A stretch of 64,000 nt of DNA from positions 186,001-250,000 of the forward strand of contig LGRD01000032.1 in the NCBI GenBank assembly GCA_001263235.1, in the 5' to 3' direction. Every line of letters begins with the position of its first letter. Positions within the stretch are counted from its first letter, which is position 1. The notes below the pieces were generated by a model. That model saw only the letters and a program-made list of their open reading frames with translations, was not told the origin of the DNA and did no database searches. A program made the position numbers and the translations under genes. Origin of the DNA: Methylibium sp. NZG (GTDB lineage: Bacteria; Pseudomonadota; Gammaproteobacteria; Burkholderiales; Burkholderiaceae_C). Shown piece after piece: positions 34,183-43,088 of the stretch.

Positions 34183-34553
34183 TGTATAAGTCACTAGCGG
34201 CCCTCTCTACCCTGCCTCCGGCCGCTGCCGACGCGCTCAAGCGCCTGGGCGAAAACCTGGCGGTGGCGCGCGTGCGCCGCAAGGAGTCGCAGCGGCTGTG
34301 GGCGCAACGCCTGGGCGTGTCGGTGCCCACGCTGATCCGCATGGAGCAGGGCGACGCGGGTGTGGGCATGGGCATCTACGCCACCGCTCTGTGGCTGATC
34401 GGCCGCGTGGCGGCACTGCCCGAGGTGGCCGCGCCGCAGCACGACCAGGGCGCGCTGGAGCTGGACGTTCGAGAGGCGCTCGCCAAGCGCGCCGTGCGCT
34501 CGCCCGCGTCGGTCGAGGCGCGCCTGCGTCGAAAGGGGGCAACCGGTGGCTGA
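34182..34553 (+). CDS. HipB-like XRE-family antitoxin
   Basis: 123-residue helix-turn-helix protein. The XRE domain spans about residues 17-70 (LGENLAVARVRRKESQRLWAQRLGVSVPTLIRMEQGD). The C-terminal part is charged and probably contacts the HipA partner. No Shine-Dalgarno sequence precedes ATG 34182. The last eight bases overlap the hipA-like start. It should neutralise the kinase and repress the operon through the palindrome at its own start. Confidence 0.88.
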   Translation: MYKSLAALSTLPPAAADALKRLGENLAVARVRRKESQRLWAQRLGVSVPTLIRMEQGDAGVGMGIYATALWLIGRVAALPEVAAPQHDQGALELDVREALAKRAVRSPASVEARLRRKGATGG

Positions 34554-35859
34554 GCCAAGCCCGCCGAGCCCGCCCGCCCGAACGGCACCCAGCGCGAGCT
34601 CGGCGCCCACCCCGCCCGCGAACGCGCCCTATCAACCCACCGACCAACTCTTCCTGTGGCTGCTGACCGACCCGGCCCAGCCGGTGCTGGTGGGCGAGCT
34701 GAACATGGTGCGCAGCCTGCGCGGCGTGTCGCTGCGCTACGCCGACGGCTGGGTTGAGCGCGGCTTTGCACTGAGCGAAGACCTCCCGCTGCTGCGTGGG
34801 CAAGAGTTCCTGCCGACCACCAAGGACAGCGCCGCCGGCGCGGTGGACGACGCGCGGCCCGACCGCTGGGGCGAGCGCGTCATCCAGTTCCTCGACCGGC
34901 CACCGCGCCTGTCGCTGCTGGAGTATTTGTATTTCGCGGGCGACGAACGCTTCGGTGCGCTCGGCGTGTCGGCCTCGGCCGAGCACTACCAACCGCGCCG
35001 CACCGGCCCGCTGCCGCAACTCGCCGACACGGCGGCCATCCACGAACTGGTGCGCAAGGTGCTGGCCAACGAGCCGATCGCGGCCGACCAGCGCCGGCTG
35101 ATCGCGCCCGGCGTCACGCTCGGCGGCGCGCGGCCGAAGGCGCTGCTCGACATCGACGGCGAGCCCTGGGTCGTGAAGTTCGCCGACGGCGAGCCGACGG
35201 ATACGCCGCTGATCGAACACGCGTCGATGACGCTTGCGGCACAGGCCGGCATCCGCGTCGCGCCCACGCGGGCGATCCGCCTGCCCGGCGGCCACGCAGT
35301 CGCGGTGAAGCGCTTCGACCGAGCAGGCGGCCGGCGGCTGCATGCGATGTCGGCCAACGTGGCGCTGAAGGCTGCGGCCGAAGGCCTGGGATACCCGGAG
35401 CTGGCGCAACTGCTGCGCCGCCGCGGCGTGGCCGCAGGCGGCGTGAACGTGCAGCAGATGCACGAGCTGTTCCGCCGCATGGTGTTCAACATCCTGATCG
35501 ACAACACCGACGACCACGAGAAGAACCACGCGCTGCTGGTCACCGATGCGCAGCAGTTCGAGCTGTCGCCAGCGTACGACGTGCTGCCCTCGGGCCAGGC
35601 GCTGGGCTACCAGCAGATGCGTGTGGGTGACGACGGCGCCGACGCGACGCTGGAGAACGCCTTGTCGATGTGCCCGATGTTCGCGCTCAAGCGCGACGCG
35701 GCGGTGAAGGAGGTCGCGCGCGTGGCCGCGGTGGTCTCGTCGTGGCAAGCGCACTTCAGCCAGTGCGGCGTGACGGCGCGCGACATCGCGCTGCTCGGCG
35801 AACAGATCGACCGCGACTTCCTGCGCATGCAGCGCGACAGCGTCGCGCGGCCGGCCTGA
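34546..35859 (+). CDS. HipA-like serine/threonine kinase toxin
   Basis: 437 residues from GTG 34546. A Pro/Ala/Ser-rich leader (about 1-28) precedes a HipA N-subdomain 1 (LFLWLLTDPAQPVLVGEL) and the kinase-like body with the glycine-rich GVTLGGARPKALL, WVVKF (ATP-binding Lys), the catalytic NTDDHEKNH and the metal-binding LSPAYDVLPS. HipA kinases phosphorylate targets such as glutamyl-tRNA synthetase to cause growth arrest; the target here is unknown. All catalytic motifs look intact. Translationally coupled to the antitoxin. Confidence 0.9.
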   Translation: MAEPSPPSPPARTAPSASSAPTPPANAPYQPTDQLFLWLLTDPAQPVLVGELNMVRSLRGVSLRYADGWVERGFALSEDLPLLRGQEFLPTTKDSAAGAVDDARPDRWGERVIQFLDRPPRLSLLEYLYFAGDERFGALGVSASAEHYQPRRTGPLPQLADTAAIHELVRKVLANEPIAADQRRLIAPGVTLGGARPKALLDIDGEPWVVKFADGEPTDTPLIEHASMTLAAQAGIRVAPTRAIRLPGGHAVAVKRFDRAGGRRLHAMSANVALKAAAEGLGYPELAQLLRRRGVAAGGVNVQQMHELFRRMVFNILIDNTDDHEKNHALLVTDAQQFELSPAYDVLPSGQALGYQQMRVGDDGADATLENALSMCPMFALKRDAAVKEVARVAAVVSSWQAHFSQCGVTARDIALLGEQIDRDFLRMQRDSVARPA

Positions 35860-35928
35860 CGACAGAAAGGCCCCGGCGACGCCCCCGCCGCTGCGCGCGT
35901 GGCCGCCGGCAGGCTGCAACGCAACCCG

Positions 35929-36831
35929 TCAACGCTCGCCGAATGCGCGCGGCGGCGCCGACTGAAGGTACAGGTGCATTGCCTGCAGGTCGACGTCGCT
36001 CATGGCGCTGAAGGCGCTGAACGGCATCTCGGTGCTGATCGCCGAACCATCGGGGCGGCGGCCACTGCGCATCATTGCGGCAAAGGTTTCGGCGTCGGCA
36101 TAGCGGGGCATGACGCTGCCGGCGCCAGGCGTCAGGTTGGCGGCGGCGGGCCAGGCCGGCGGTGCACCAGGAATCTTGCCGCCGCCCAGCCCGGCGCCGT
36201 GGCAGCCCACGCACGTCTGCGCCACATAGGCGCCGTGGGCCACGTTGACGCCTTCAGGCACCGGCGCGGGCGGCGGCAACTGGTGGTCGATCTTCTCGGC
36301 CGCGTCTTTCAACACACCCAAGCCGTAGGCCAGGCGAACGGGCAGTGGCAGTTCCGCCACCATGCCGCCGCCAGGGGCAGGGGGCATCTGGCGCATGTAG
36401 GCGATCAGCGCTCCGGCGTCGGCGTCGGTCCAGCGGCTGTAGTCCTCGCTGGGCATGATGAACACGGGCCGGCCGTCGGGCTTGACGCCATGGCGCAGCG
36501 TGCGCACCCAATCCTCGGTGCGGTAGTTCGCCACCACGGTGCCGGCGCCGGGCGAGATGTTGGGCGCCCGCACGCGCAAGCCGCCGTCGTCGATGAAGAA
36601 GCGCCCCGCGGCGTCGGCGCCGTGGCATTCGGCACACCCGCGGGTGGTGAACAGGTACCGGCCTCGGTCGACGGCCGCGCTGCCGGTGGGCACCGCCACG
36701 GCCCGCGCCGGCACCTCGACGCGGCGATCGAGCTTGTACTCGGCGCGGTACAGGCCGAAGCCCGCCGCGCCTGCGGCGGCGGTGGCCAAAACGGTTGCAG
36801 CGATGAGGCTGCCTCGTAACCAAGCATGCAT
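35929..36831 (-). CDS. Membrane-anchored diheme cytochrome c
   Basis: 300 residues from ATG 36831, chosen because AAAGGA lies eight bases upstream; ATG 36855 is an alternative. An N-terminal membrane anchor (about 5-28) is followed by two c-type haem sites: GCAECHGA (about residue 66) and TCVGCHGA (about 208), each with later Met candidates (FIMPSED, STEMPFS). This resembles electron-transfer subunits of periplasmic dehydrogenases. It is divergent from the hydrolase-LuxR gene. No dehydrogenase partner is adjacent. Confidence 0.9.
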   Translation of the reverse strand: MHAWLRGSLIAATVLATAAAGAAGFGLYRAEYKLDRRVEVPARAVAVPTGSAAVDRGRYLFTTRGCAECHGADAAGRFFIDDGGLRVRAPNISPGAGTVVANYRTEDWVRTLRHGVKPDGRPVFIMPSEDYSRWTDADAGALIAYMRQMPPAPGGGMVAELPLPVRLAYGLGVLKDAAEKIDHQLPPPAPVPEGVNVAHGAYVAQTCVGCHGAGLGGGKIPGAPPAWPAAANLTPGAGSVMPRYADAETFAAMMRSGRRPDGSAISTEMPFSAFSAMSDVDLQAMHLYLQSAPPRAFGER

Positions 36832-36988
36832 GTCGATCCTTTGCAGTGTTTGCAATCAATCGACGATGGTGTCGCCTGCGTCGGCCGCAGTCTTGTCGTT
36901 CTGCGACATCTCGACCCGCCCTCGGGGCACGCAGGCATACTCGGCCAGCGCGGTCCCGCGGGCCACTCGCAGCCGCTGCACCTCCGCC

Positions 36989-38056
36989 ATGCCACCGCCC
37001 ACGCAGCAAATCCGTTTCGCGCGCAGCCACGACGGTGTGCAGCTGGCCTGGGCCGCGTCCGGCACCGGACCGCCGCTGATCAAGGCAGCGACCTGGCTGT
37101 CGCACCTGGAGTACGACCTCGACAGCCCGGTGTGGAGCCACCTGCTGACCGGCTTGGCGGCGCAGGCCCGGCTCGTGCGCTACGACGAACGCGGCTGCGG
37201 CCTGTCGGACTGGGCCGTCACCGACCTGTCTTTCGAGAGCTGGGTGAGCGACCTGGAGGCGGTGGCCGACGCGGCCGGCGAGCAGCGCTTTGCCCTGCTG
37301 GGCATTTCGCAAGGCGCGCCGATCGCCATTGCCTACGCGGTGCGCCACCCCGAGCGGGTCAGCCACCTGGTGCTGCACGGCGGTTACGCGCGCGGCCGCC
37401 TGGTGCGCAGCGACACCCCGCGCGACCGCGAGGAAGCCGAGACGATGAACAAGCTCGCCGAGCTCGGCTGGGGCAAGGCCGACCCGTCCTTCCGCCAGTT
37501 CTTCACCACCCAGTTCATCCCCGGCGGCACGCCCGAGCAGCACCGTTGGTTCAACGAGCTCGAGCGCCTCTCGACCTCGCCGGCCAACGCCGTGCGCTTC
37601 ATGCGCGAGTTCGCGCGCATCGACGTCACCGCGCTGCTGCCGCAGGTGCAGTGCCCGACCCTCGTGCTGCACAGCCGCCACGACGTGCGCCAGCCGCTCG
37701 AAGAAGGGCGCCTGCTCGCAACCGGCATTCCCGGCGCGCGCTTCGTGCCGATCGACAGCGGCAACCACTTGCTGCTGGCCGACGAGCCGGGCTGGCAGCG
37801 CTGGCTCGACGAGGTGCGCGCTTTCCTGCCCACCGCCCAGGCCGTGGCCGAAGGCGATGCTTTCGCCACGCTGACCCCGCGCCAGCGCGAGCTGCTCCTG
37901 CTGATCGCGCAGGGCCGCGACAACGCACAGATCGCCGCCACGCTGAGCCTGAGCGAGAAGACGGTGCGCAACCACATCACCCACATCTTCGCCAGGCTCG
38001 GTGTCGAGAACCGGGCGCAGGCGATCGTGCGGGTGCGCGATGGCTGGGGCCGCTGA
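36989..38056 (+). CDS. Alpha/beta hydrolase fused to a LuxR-type DNA-binding domain
   Basis: 355 residues. Residues 1-280 are an alpha/beta hydrolase with nucleophile elbow GISQGAPIA, acid in LVLHSRHDVRQP and His in DSGNHLLLADEP. Residues about 292-352 are a LuxR helix-turn-helix (LTPRQRELLLLIAQGRDNAQIAATL, then EKTVRNHITHIFARL). Such fusions may sense a small molecule with the hydrolase fold, active or not, and control nearby genes. The divergent cytochrome c gene is the obvious candidate target. ATG 36989 lacks a good ribosome site, so the start is tentative. Confidence 0.88.
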   Translation: MPPPTQQIRFARSHDGVQLAWAASGTGPPLIKAATWLSHLEYDLDSPVWSHLLTGLAAQARLVRYDERGCGLSDWAVTDLSFESWVSDLEAVADAAGEQRFALLGISQGAPIAIAYAVRHPERVSHLVLHGGYARGRLVRSDTPRDREEAETMNKLAELGWGKADPSFRQFFTTQFIPGGTPEQHRWFNELERLSTSPANAVRFMREFARIDVTALLPQVQCPTLVLHSRHDVRQPLEEGRLLATGIPGARFVPIDSGNHLLLADEPGWQRWLDEVRAFLPTAQAVAEGDAFATLTPRQRELLLLIAQGRDNAQIAATLSLSEKTVRNHITHIFARLGVENRAQAIVRVRDGWGR

Positions 38057-38121
38057 AGCGCCTGCAGGCCGGTGACCCTGGCCGCTGCGGGCGGCGCCAC
38101 GCGGCGCAGACCCCCGGCGCG

Positions 38122-39018
38122 CTACAGATAGACGGTGCCGCCCGCGGTGGCGTGGCGGAACGCCGCAGCCAGCGGCGAGCGGCCCGCGCGCACGAAGCGC
38201 CGTGGCGTCAAGCCGGTGAGTTGCTGCACCGCGTGCGACATGTGGGCCTGGTCGGCGAAGCCGACATCGGCGGCAATGTCGGCCAAGCTGGCCGCCCCGG
38301 ACTGCGCCTTGCGCGACACCGACTGCAGCCGCGCCACGCGCGCCAGGTGGCGCGGCGAGGTGCCGATCCACTGCGCAAAGTCGCGCTCGAGCTGGCGCCG
38401 CGAGACGTGCTGGGCGGCGGCCAGCGTCTCCATCGGCTCGGCCGGCGACGCGCACACGCTCATCGCAGCCCGGCCGGCGCGCAGTGCGCCCGGCGACTGC
38501 TGGCGCTGCACGCTCGCGCGCGTTTCGAGCCAGGCGGCAAACGCGTGCAGCTTGCCGTCCAGCGTGTCGGCGCAGGCGATGTCGGACTCGAGCTGGCGCG
38601 TCAGCCGCCGGTCGAGCAACTGGTCGAGGCGGGCGCGGATGCGTGGCACGCTGGCCAGCGGCGGGCTGTCCAGCAAATGAACCAGGCCCAGCGGCGTGAG
38701 CAATGCGAACAGGGTGATGCAGTCGCCGGCACCGGCAAACCGGCCTGTCCATTCGCGGATGCCGGTCAGCCGGGTGAGCTCGCCGTGGCGGCCCTTCTGC
38801 TCGATGCCACCCGCGCCGCGCCCGAGCGTGACGCTCAGGACCAGCGACTCGTGCGGCGCCACCGACAAAGCCCGCGGGCCGGCGGCATCGAGCTCGACGG
38901 CTGTCAACGCGCTGACGTAGGGCAGCAAGGCGCCGCGAATCGGGATCGAGTGTGCGTGGGCGGTGCCCGCGGGCGCGGCTTGCTTCGGTCTCTCTGGGGT
39001 CGTGTCGAGGGGGCGCAT
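38122..39018 (-). CDS. AraC family transcriptional regulator
   Basis: 298 residues from ATG 39018. The N-terminal sensing part (about 1-185) is unclassified (DUF6597-like at best). The C-terminal AraC domain has the first helix-turn-helix ETLAAAQHVSRRQLERDFAQWIGTSPRHLARVARLQ and the second with DIAADVGFADQAHMSHAVQQLTGLTPRRF in outline. The ligand and targets are unknown. It is convergent with the hydrolase-LuxR gene. Confidence 0.88.
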   Translation of the reverse strand: MRPLDTTPERPKQAAPAGTAHAHSIPIRGALLPYVSALTAVELDAAGPRALSVAPHESLVLSVTLGRGAGGIEQKGRHGELTRLTGIREWTGRFAGAGDCITLFALLTPLGLVHLLDSPPLASVPRIRARLDQLLDRRLTRQLESDIACADTLDGKLHAFAAWLETRASVQRQQSPGALRAGRAAMSVCASPAEPMETLAAAQHVSRRQLERDFAQWIGTSPRHLARVARLQSVSRKAQSGAASLADIAADVGFADQAHMSHAVQQLTGLTPRRFVRAGRSPLAAAFRHATAGGTVYL

Positions 39019-39310
39019 GTCGATGGGCCGGCGCTGCCGGCGGAGAGATTCATGGCCGGTCGATTGTTGGTGCAACACCGCTCCTGCGCCATGGGACGAC
39101 GGTCCCGACTGGAGGCGCAAAACGCCTGATCCGCGGCTGGCGACCGTGCCGGCAGGGGCCGCCGCCCCACAGCACAGCCCGGCGCCGCCGGCGCAGGCCA
39201 GGGCCGAAGGCGATGTTCCGAAGCCGATGGGCCGAAGCCGATGTGCCGACGGCCGGAGCCCGCCAGGCGCTGCGCGCGGGATGCGGCCGCCGTGCGGCGC
39301 ATCGAGGCCG
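39019..39310. other. Intergenic stretch between AraC start and HDOD stop
   Basis: No convincing gene was found in these 292 bases. They hold the promoter of the araC-type gene (minus strand) and, at 39203-39247, an imperfect tandem repeat of about 14-15 bases built on CCGAAGCCGATG. Confidence 0.5.
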
Positions 39311-40138
39311 TCAAGCCGCCTGCTGGCGCTCCATCGCCGCTTCGAGCTGGCGCTGGATGCCCTGCACGGCGGCCAGCACGGCGGCAGGGTCCATCGTGGT
39401 CTGTGGCGCCGTCTTGGCGACCATGGCCTCGACCGAGTCCGGGTCTTTCATCAGCGCATTGCTGATCGCCGACAGCATGCAGACCGCCGGGTTCTGCAGT
39501 TGTCGCGGCAACTCGCCGGTGGCGTTGACGACGACGTGGAAGCGGACGCAGTCCACCGCCACCGGCGCCAGGCCCCAGCTTTCGCACAGCGCGGCGCCGA
39601 GCGCCTCGTGGCTGACGCCGAACTCGGCGTGTTCGAGCATCAGCAACGCTTCGTCGTCGGGGCCGGCCTCGTTGAGCATCGCGCGGTAGCGCTCGGGCGC
39701 ATGGCGCAGCAGCACGGCCTTGCCGCACTCCTCGAACAAGCCGGCCGAGTGCGCGACCCACGGGTCCATGCCCAGCGCCTTGGCGGTGCGGCCCATCAGC
39801 ATGCCGCGCACGTTGGCGCGGTCCCACAGCGGGTCGAGCTCGGGCATGTGCGGGAACACCGCCTTCAGCCCCATCGCAAACGTGACCGACGCGACCTCGC
39901 GCGTGCCCAGGTAGGTGACGGCCTGCTTGACGCTCTGCACACGCCCGTTCAGGCCGTAGAGCGACGAGTTGACCGCCTTCAGCACGGCCGAGGCGAGCGC
40001 CATGTCGGCCGCGATCAGCGCGCTCATGGCCTGCAGGTTGACCTGGTCGTCGGCCAGCATGAGAGACAACTCGACCAGCGCATCGGGCTTGGACGGGATG
40101 TCGACCTTGAGCGTGCGCAGTTGCGGATCGACGGGCAT
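39311..40138 (-). CDS. HDOD domain-containing protein
   Basis: 275 residues from ATG 40138. The HDOD domain covers about residues 20-210 (ALVELSLMLADDQVNLQAMSALIAADMALASAVLKAVNSS in outline, then VTYLGTREVASVTFAMGLKAVF). The canonical HD pair appears altered, as usual for HDOD proteins, which act as regulatory rather than hydrolytic modules in signalling or motility. A C-terminal extension is helical. It lies downstream of the two-component operon's terminator. Confidence 0.88.
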   Translation of the reverse strand: MPVDPQLRTLKVDIPSKPDALVELSLMLADDQVNLQAMSALIAADMALASAVLKAVNSSLYGLNGRVQSVKQAVTYLGTREVASVTFAMGLKAVFPHMPELDPLWDRANVRGMLMGRTAKALGMDPWVAHSAGLFEECGKAVLLRHAPERYRAMLNEAGPDDEALLMLEHAEFGVSHEALGAALCESWGLAPVAVDCVRFHVVVNATGELPRQLQNPAVCMLSAISNALMKDPDSVEAMVAKTAPQTTMDPAAVLAAVQGIQRQLEAAMERQQAA

Positions 40139-40304
40139 GGCGGGCCTTTCGGGAGCAGGGGCAAAGCGTGCAGGAGAAAGAGATGCAGGGACTCGGTCGA
40201 GCCCGATGCTAAAGACGCACCGCCCGGTCGATGCCTGAATCAACCGCCCTGTGCCACGCCAGTCTTTCGCATCGGCTCGACGCAAAGCACGGCCGCCAAG
40301 AAGC

Positions 40305-40336
40305 AAAAAAGGGCGTTGGTGAATCCACCAACGCCC
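40305..40336 (-). terminator. Strong rho-independent terminator on the minus strand
   Basis: An 11-base perfect stem (GGGCGTTGGTG / CACCAACGCCC) with a four-base loop is followed, on the minus strand, by TTTTTT (plus A-run 40305-40310). It terminates the transcript coming from the histidine kinase gene or from an independent RNA starting in 40343-40579. Confidence 0.92.
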
Positions 40337-40579
40337 CGCTTGCGGTTTGTGTTCTCGGCATCGGTCGAACCCTCGGCCGTGCGTCTGTTGCGGGCTTGGA
40401 CAAGTTGCCTGTCCCGCGATCTCTTGTCTCCTCAGCCACGTCCCGCAGCAGCACCATGAAGGTGCCCTTTGCAAGTGGCGAGACTGTAGGTGCAGGCGGT
40501 GCCGGGCTGCACTGGGGCTTTCCCTGCGGCCGTTCGGAGCCGCGGGCAGGCATGCACCGTGACGCTGGCGAGCGCTCTT
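40337..40579 (-). other. Unexplained 243-base stretch upstream of the terminator (3' UTR or small RNA)
   Basis: No protein call is convincing; a minus-strand frame begins near the kinase stop but runs through the terminator hairpin, so it is not a complete gene. On the minus strand the stretch contains self-complementary GCGGGACAGGC / GCCCGC-type pairing (about 40385-40415) and ends in the strong terminator. It is either a long structured 3' UTR of the two-component mRNA or a small RNA. Confidence 0.4.
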
Positions 40580-42112
40580 TCAACGCGCCGCGGGCAGGCT
40601 GAGCGTGATGCGGGTTCCTTCGCCCAAGGCGCTGGTGATGTCGACGCCGCCGCCATGCAGCTCAACGATGCGCTTAACGATGGCCAGCCCCAGCCCCCTG
40701 CCACCCTGGCCGGTGGCCGGCGCCACGTTCTGGCGGCTTTGGTAGAAGCGGTCGAACAGGTGCGGCACGTCGGCTGGCGCGATGCCGGCGCCGGTGTCGC
40801 TCACGCTGACCCGCACCTGGCCTTGCACGCGCAACGCAACCAGGCCGATGTGCCCGCCGGGCGCGCAGAACTTGAGCGCGTTGTCGATCAGGTTCGCCAC
40901 GGCCCGCTCGAACAGCTCCACGTCCAGCATCGCCAAGGGTGCGTCCGAACCATCGGCCGCGGCTGCGTCACAGCGCAGGGTCACGCCCTGTTGCGCGGCG
41001 CGCGGCGCAAAGCGCAGGCCGATGTCGTCGAGCAACTCGCCCACATCGACGCGTGCCGCATTGAGCTGGAACGCCGGCTCGTCGAGTTGGGCCAGGTCAC
41101 CCAGCGACTTGACCAGGCTCGCGGCGTTGCGGGTGTTGCGCAGCGCCACCTCGACCAGCCGGCGGTCCTCCGTGCGCTGTGCGTCGCCGCGCCAGCGGCC
41201 GTCCAGCGTTTCGAGGCAGGCGACGGTGGCAGTCAGCGGCGAACGCAAGTCGTGCGAGAGGTTGCTGACGCCTTCGCGGCGGAAGTGGTCGAGCCGGCGC
41301 AGCGCGCTCCACTGCTTGCGCAGCGTCGTGAGCATCATCTCGAAGGCCGCGGCGAGCTGGCCGAACTCGTCACGCGGCGCCGCCGGCAGCAGCGCTTGCG
41401 GCGTCTTCGGCAGGCCTTCTGCCAAGCCCTCCTCGAGCCCCCGCTGCGACAGTGTCGCCACCGCGTCGGTCAAGCGCCGCAGCGGCCGCGTGACGGAGGC
41501 AATCACCAGCCACGCGAGCAGGGTCGTCAACGCCACGATGCCAGCGATGGCGCCGAGCGCCGGCAACGCCAGGCTCTTGCGCACCGCCTCCCAGCGCGAG
41601 GCGGGTAGGTCGGCCTTGTGGCCGACGAGGTAGAGGTAGCCCGAGACCGGCTCGTCGCCCCGGATCACGGCGCGGCGCAGCGCGCGGGCGGCAATCACGG
41701 CGTTGGCGTCCATGCGCTCGGGGTCGTCGCCCATCACGAAAGGCATGGCACCGCTGGTGCCAGCGACCGCCGCCTGCAGCGACGCACGCGACACCGTGTA
41801 GCCCGCCGGCAGCGGCGCATCGCCGGTGCGCGACAGGATGGCGCCCTGCGCGTCGAGCAGGTAGAGCTGCGTGTCCGGCTCGTAGAGCACCAGGTTGCGC
41901 ATCCAGGCGTTGAACTCCTGCGGCTGGCGGTCGTGCAGGTCGAGCAGGTGGTCGTGGGTTGCGGTCACGCGCGACAGGAACGAGGTGGCACGCTGGAAGG
42001 TGGTCTCGTTCTCGAAGCGCTCGAAGGCCACGAGCACGGTGGCGATCACCAGCAGCGCCGTGATCAGCCCGGTCGCGACGATGGTGAGCGCGATCTTGAG
42101 CCTGACCGTCAT
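40580..42112 (-). CDS. Sensor histidine kinase (HAMP, HisKA, HATPase_c)
   Basis: 510 residues. A first membrane helix (about 8-30), a periplasmic sensor (about 31-180), a second helix (about 185-210) and a HAMP linker precede the H-box VSNLSHDLRSPLTA (phospho-His about 282). The ATPase domain carries LIDNALKFC, SDTGAGIAP, and GGRGLGLAIVKRIVELHGG. It works with the OmpR-type regulator encoded 40 bases upstream. The signal is unknown; the sensor domain is not a recognised family. Confidence 0.92.
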   Translation of the reverse strand: MTVRLKIALTIVATGLITALLVIATVLVAFERFENETTFQRATSFLSRVTATHDHLLDLHDRQPQEFNAWMRNLVLYEPDTQLYLLDAQGAILSRTGDAPLPAGYTVSRASLQAAVAGTSGAMPFVMGDDPERMDANAVIAARALRRAVIRGDEPVSGYLYLVGHKADLPASRWEAVRKSLALPALGAIAGIVALTTLLAWLVIASVTRPLRRLTDAVATLSQRGLEEGLAEGLPKTPQALLPAAPRDEFGQLAAAFEMMLTTLRKQWSALRRLDHFRREGVSNLSHDLRSPLTATVACLETLDGRWRGDAQRTEDRRLVEVALRNTRNAASLVKSLGDLAQLDEPAFQLNAARVDVGELLDDIGLRFAPRAAQQGVTLRCDAAAADGSDAPLAMLDVELFERAVANLIDNALKFCAPGGHIGLVALRVQGQVRVSVSDTGAGIAPADVPHLFDRFYQSRQNVAPATGQGGRGLGLAIVKRIVELHGGGVDITSALGEGTRITLSLPAAR

Positions 42113-42152
42113 GATGGCGCCCGTCGCCCGGCGGGTACGCCGGCCGTTCCCT

Positions 42153-42887
42153 TCATAGTGGCGCGTCCCGCATCTTGTACCCCGCGCCGCGCACGGTGAG
42201 GATCAGCTCGGGCCGCATCGGGTCGGCCTCGAGCTTGGCGCGCAAGCGGTTGATGTGCGTGGTGACGGTGTGCTCGTAGCCGTCGTGCGTGTAGCCCCAC
42301 ACCGCCGTGAGCAGTTGCGAGCGCGAGAACACGTGGCCGGGGTGCGAGGCAAAGTGCAGTAGCAGGTCGAACTCCAGCGCGGTGAATTCCAGCGCCGCGC
42401 CGCGAAAGCGTGCCTGGCGCTTGGCGGGCAGGATTTCCAGCTCGCCGTTGCGCAACGGCTTGGCGCTCTGCGGCGTGGCCGCTTGCGCCTGCGCGGCGCG
42501 CAGCAGGTCGGCTCGGCGCAGCAGCGCCTTCACGCGCGCCAGCAGCTCGGGCAGCGAAAACGGCTTGGTCAGGTAGTCGTCGGCGCCCAGCTCCAGGCCG
42601 AGCACGCGGTCGAGCTCGGTCGACTTGGCGGTGAGCATCAGGATCGGCGTGCTGCGCCCGCGCGCGCGCAGCGCCTTGCAGACCTCCAGCCCGTCCAGGC
42701 CAGGCATCATCAGGTCGAGCACCAGCAGGTCGCTCGCCCGCTCGTTCTGGCTGTCGAGCGCGGCCACACCGTCGCCCACCGCGGTCACGTCGTAACCGGC
42801 GCCGCGCAGGTTCAGCACCAGCAGGTCGCGGATATCGGTCTGGTCTTCGGCCACGAGGATGGTGGCAGCGCGGGTCGGCGGGCTCAT
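42153..42887 (-). CDS. OmpR/PhoB family response regulator
   Basis: 244 residues. The receiver domain has VAEDQTDIRDLL, the phospho-acceptor in LLVLDLMMPGLDG (about residue 58) and the conserved Lys in YLTKPFSLPEL. The C-terminal winged helix has LEFTALEFDLLLHFASHPGHVFSR and YEHTVTTHINRLRAKLE. First gene of a regulator-kinase operon, divergent from the ECF sigma gene, with which it shares a 201-base control region. The target genes are unknown. Confidence 0.93.
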   Translation of the reverse strand: MSPPTRAATILVAEDQTDIRDLLVLNLRGAGYDVTAVGDGVAALDSQNERASDLLVLDLMMPGLDGLEVCKALRARGRSTPILMLTAKSTELDRVLGLELGADDYLTKPFSLPELLARVKALLRRADLLRAAQAQAATPQSAKPLRNGELEILPAKRQARFRGAALEFTALEFDLLLHFASHPGHVFSRSQLLTAVWGYTHDGYEHTVTTHINRLRAKLEADPMRPELILTVRGAGYKMRDAPL

Positions 42888-43088
42888 GCCCGATTGTCGT
42901 TCCGGCCGGCAGCCTTCTTACGACCCTGGGTCCGGTCGAGGACGTGAGCGCGGACGCAAAGCAGGACGCAAATGTGATCTTCCTGTGAGGTTCGGTGAGG
43001 GTGTCGCGAGGTGCGGCGGCCACAGTGCACGTATCGACAAACCGGCTCGACCCACCGGCTCGACGACACCGCCCAGGAGATGCCCGCC

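Noticed and set aside
40209-40583. Minus-strand frame after the histidine kinase
   Set aside because: It passes straight through a strong terminator hairpin and shows no domain; treated as a 3' UTR or small RNA instead.
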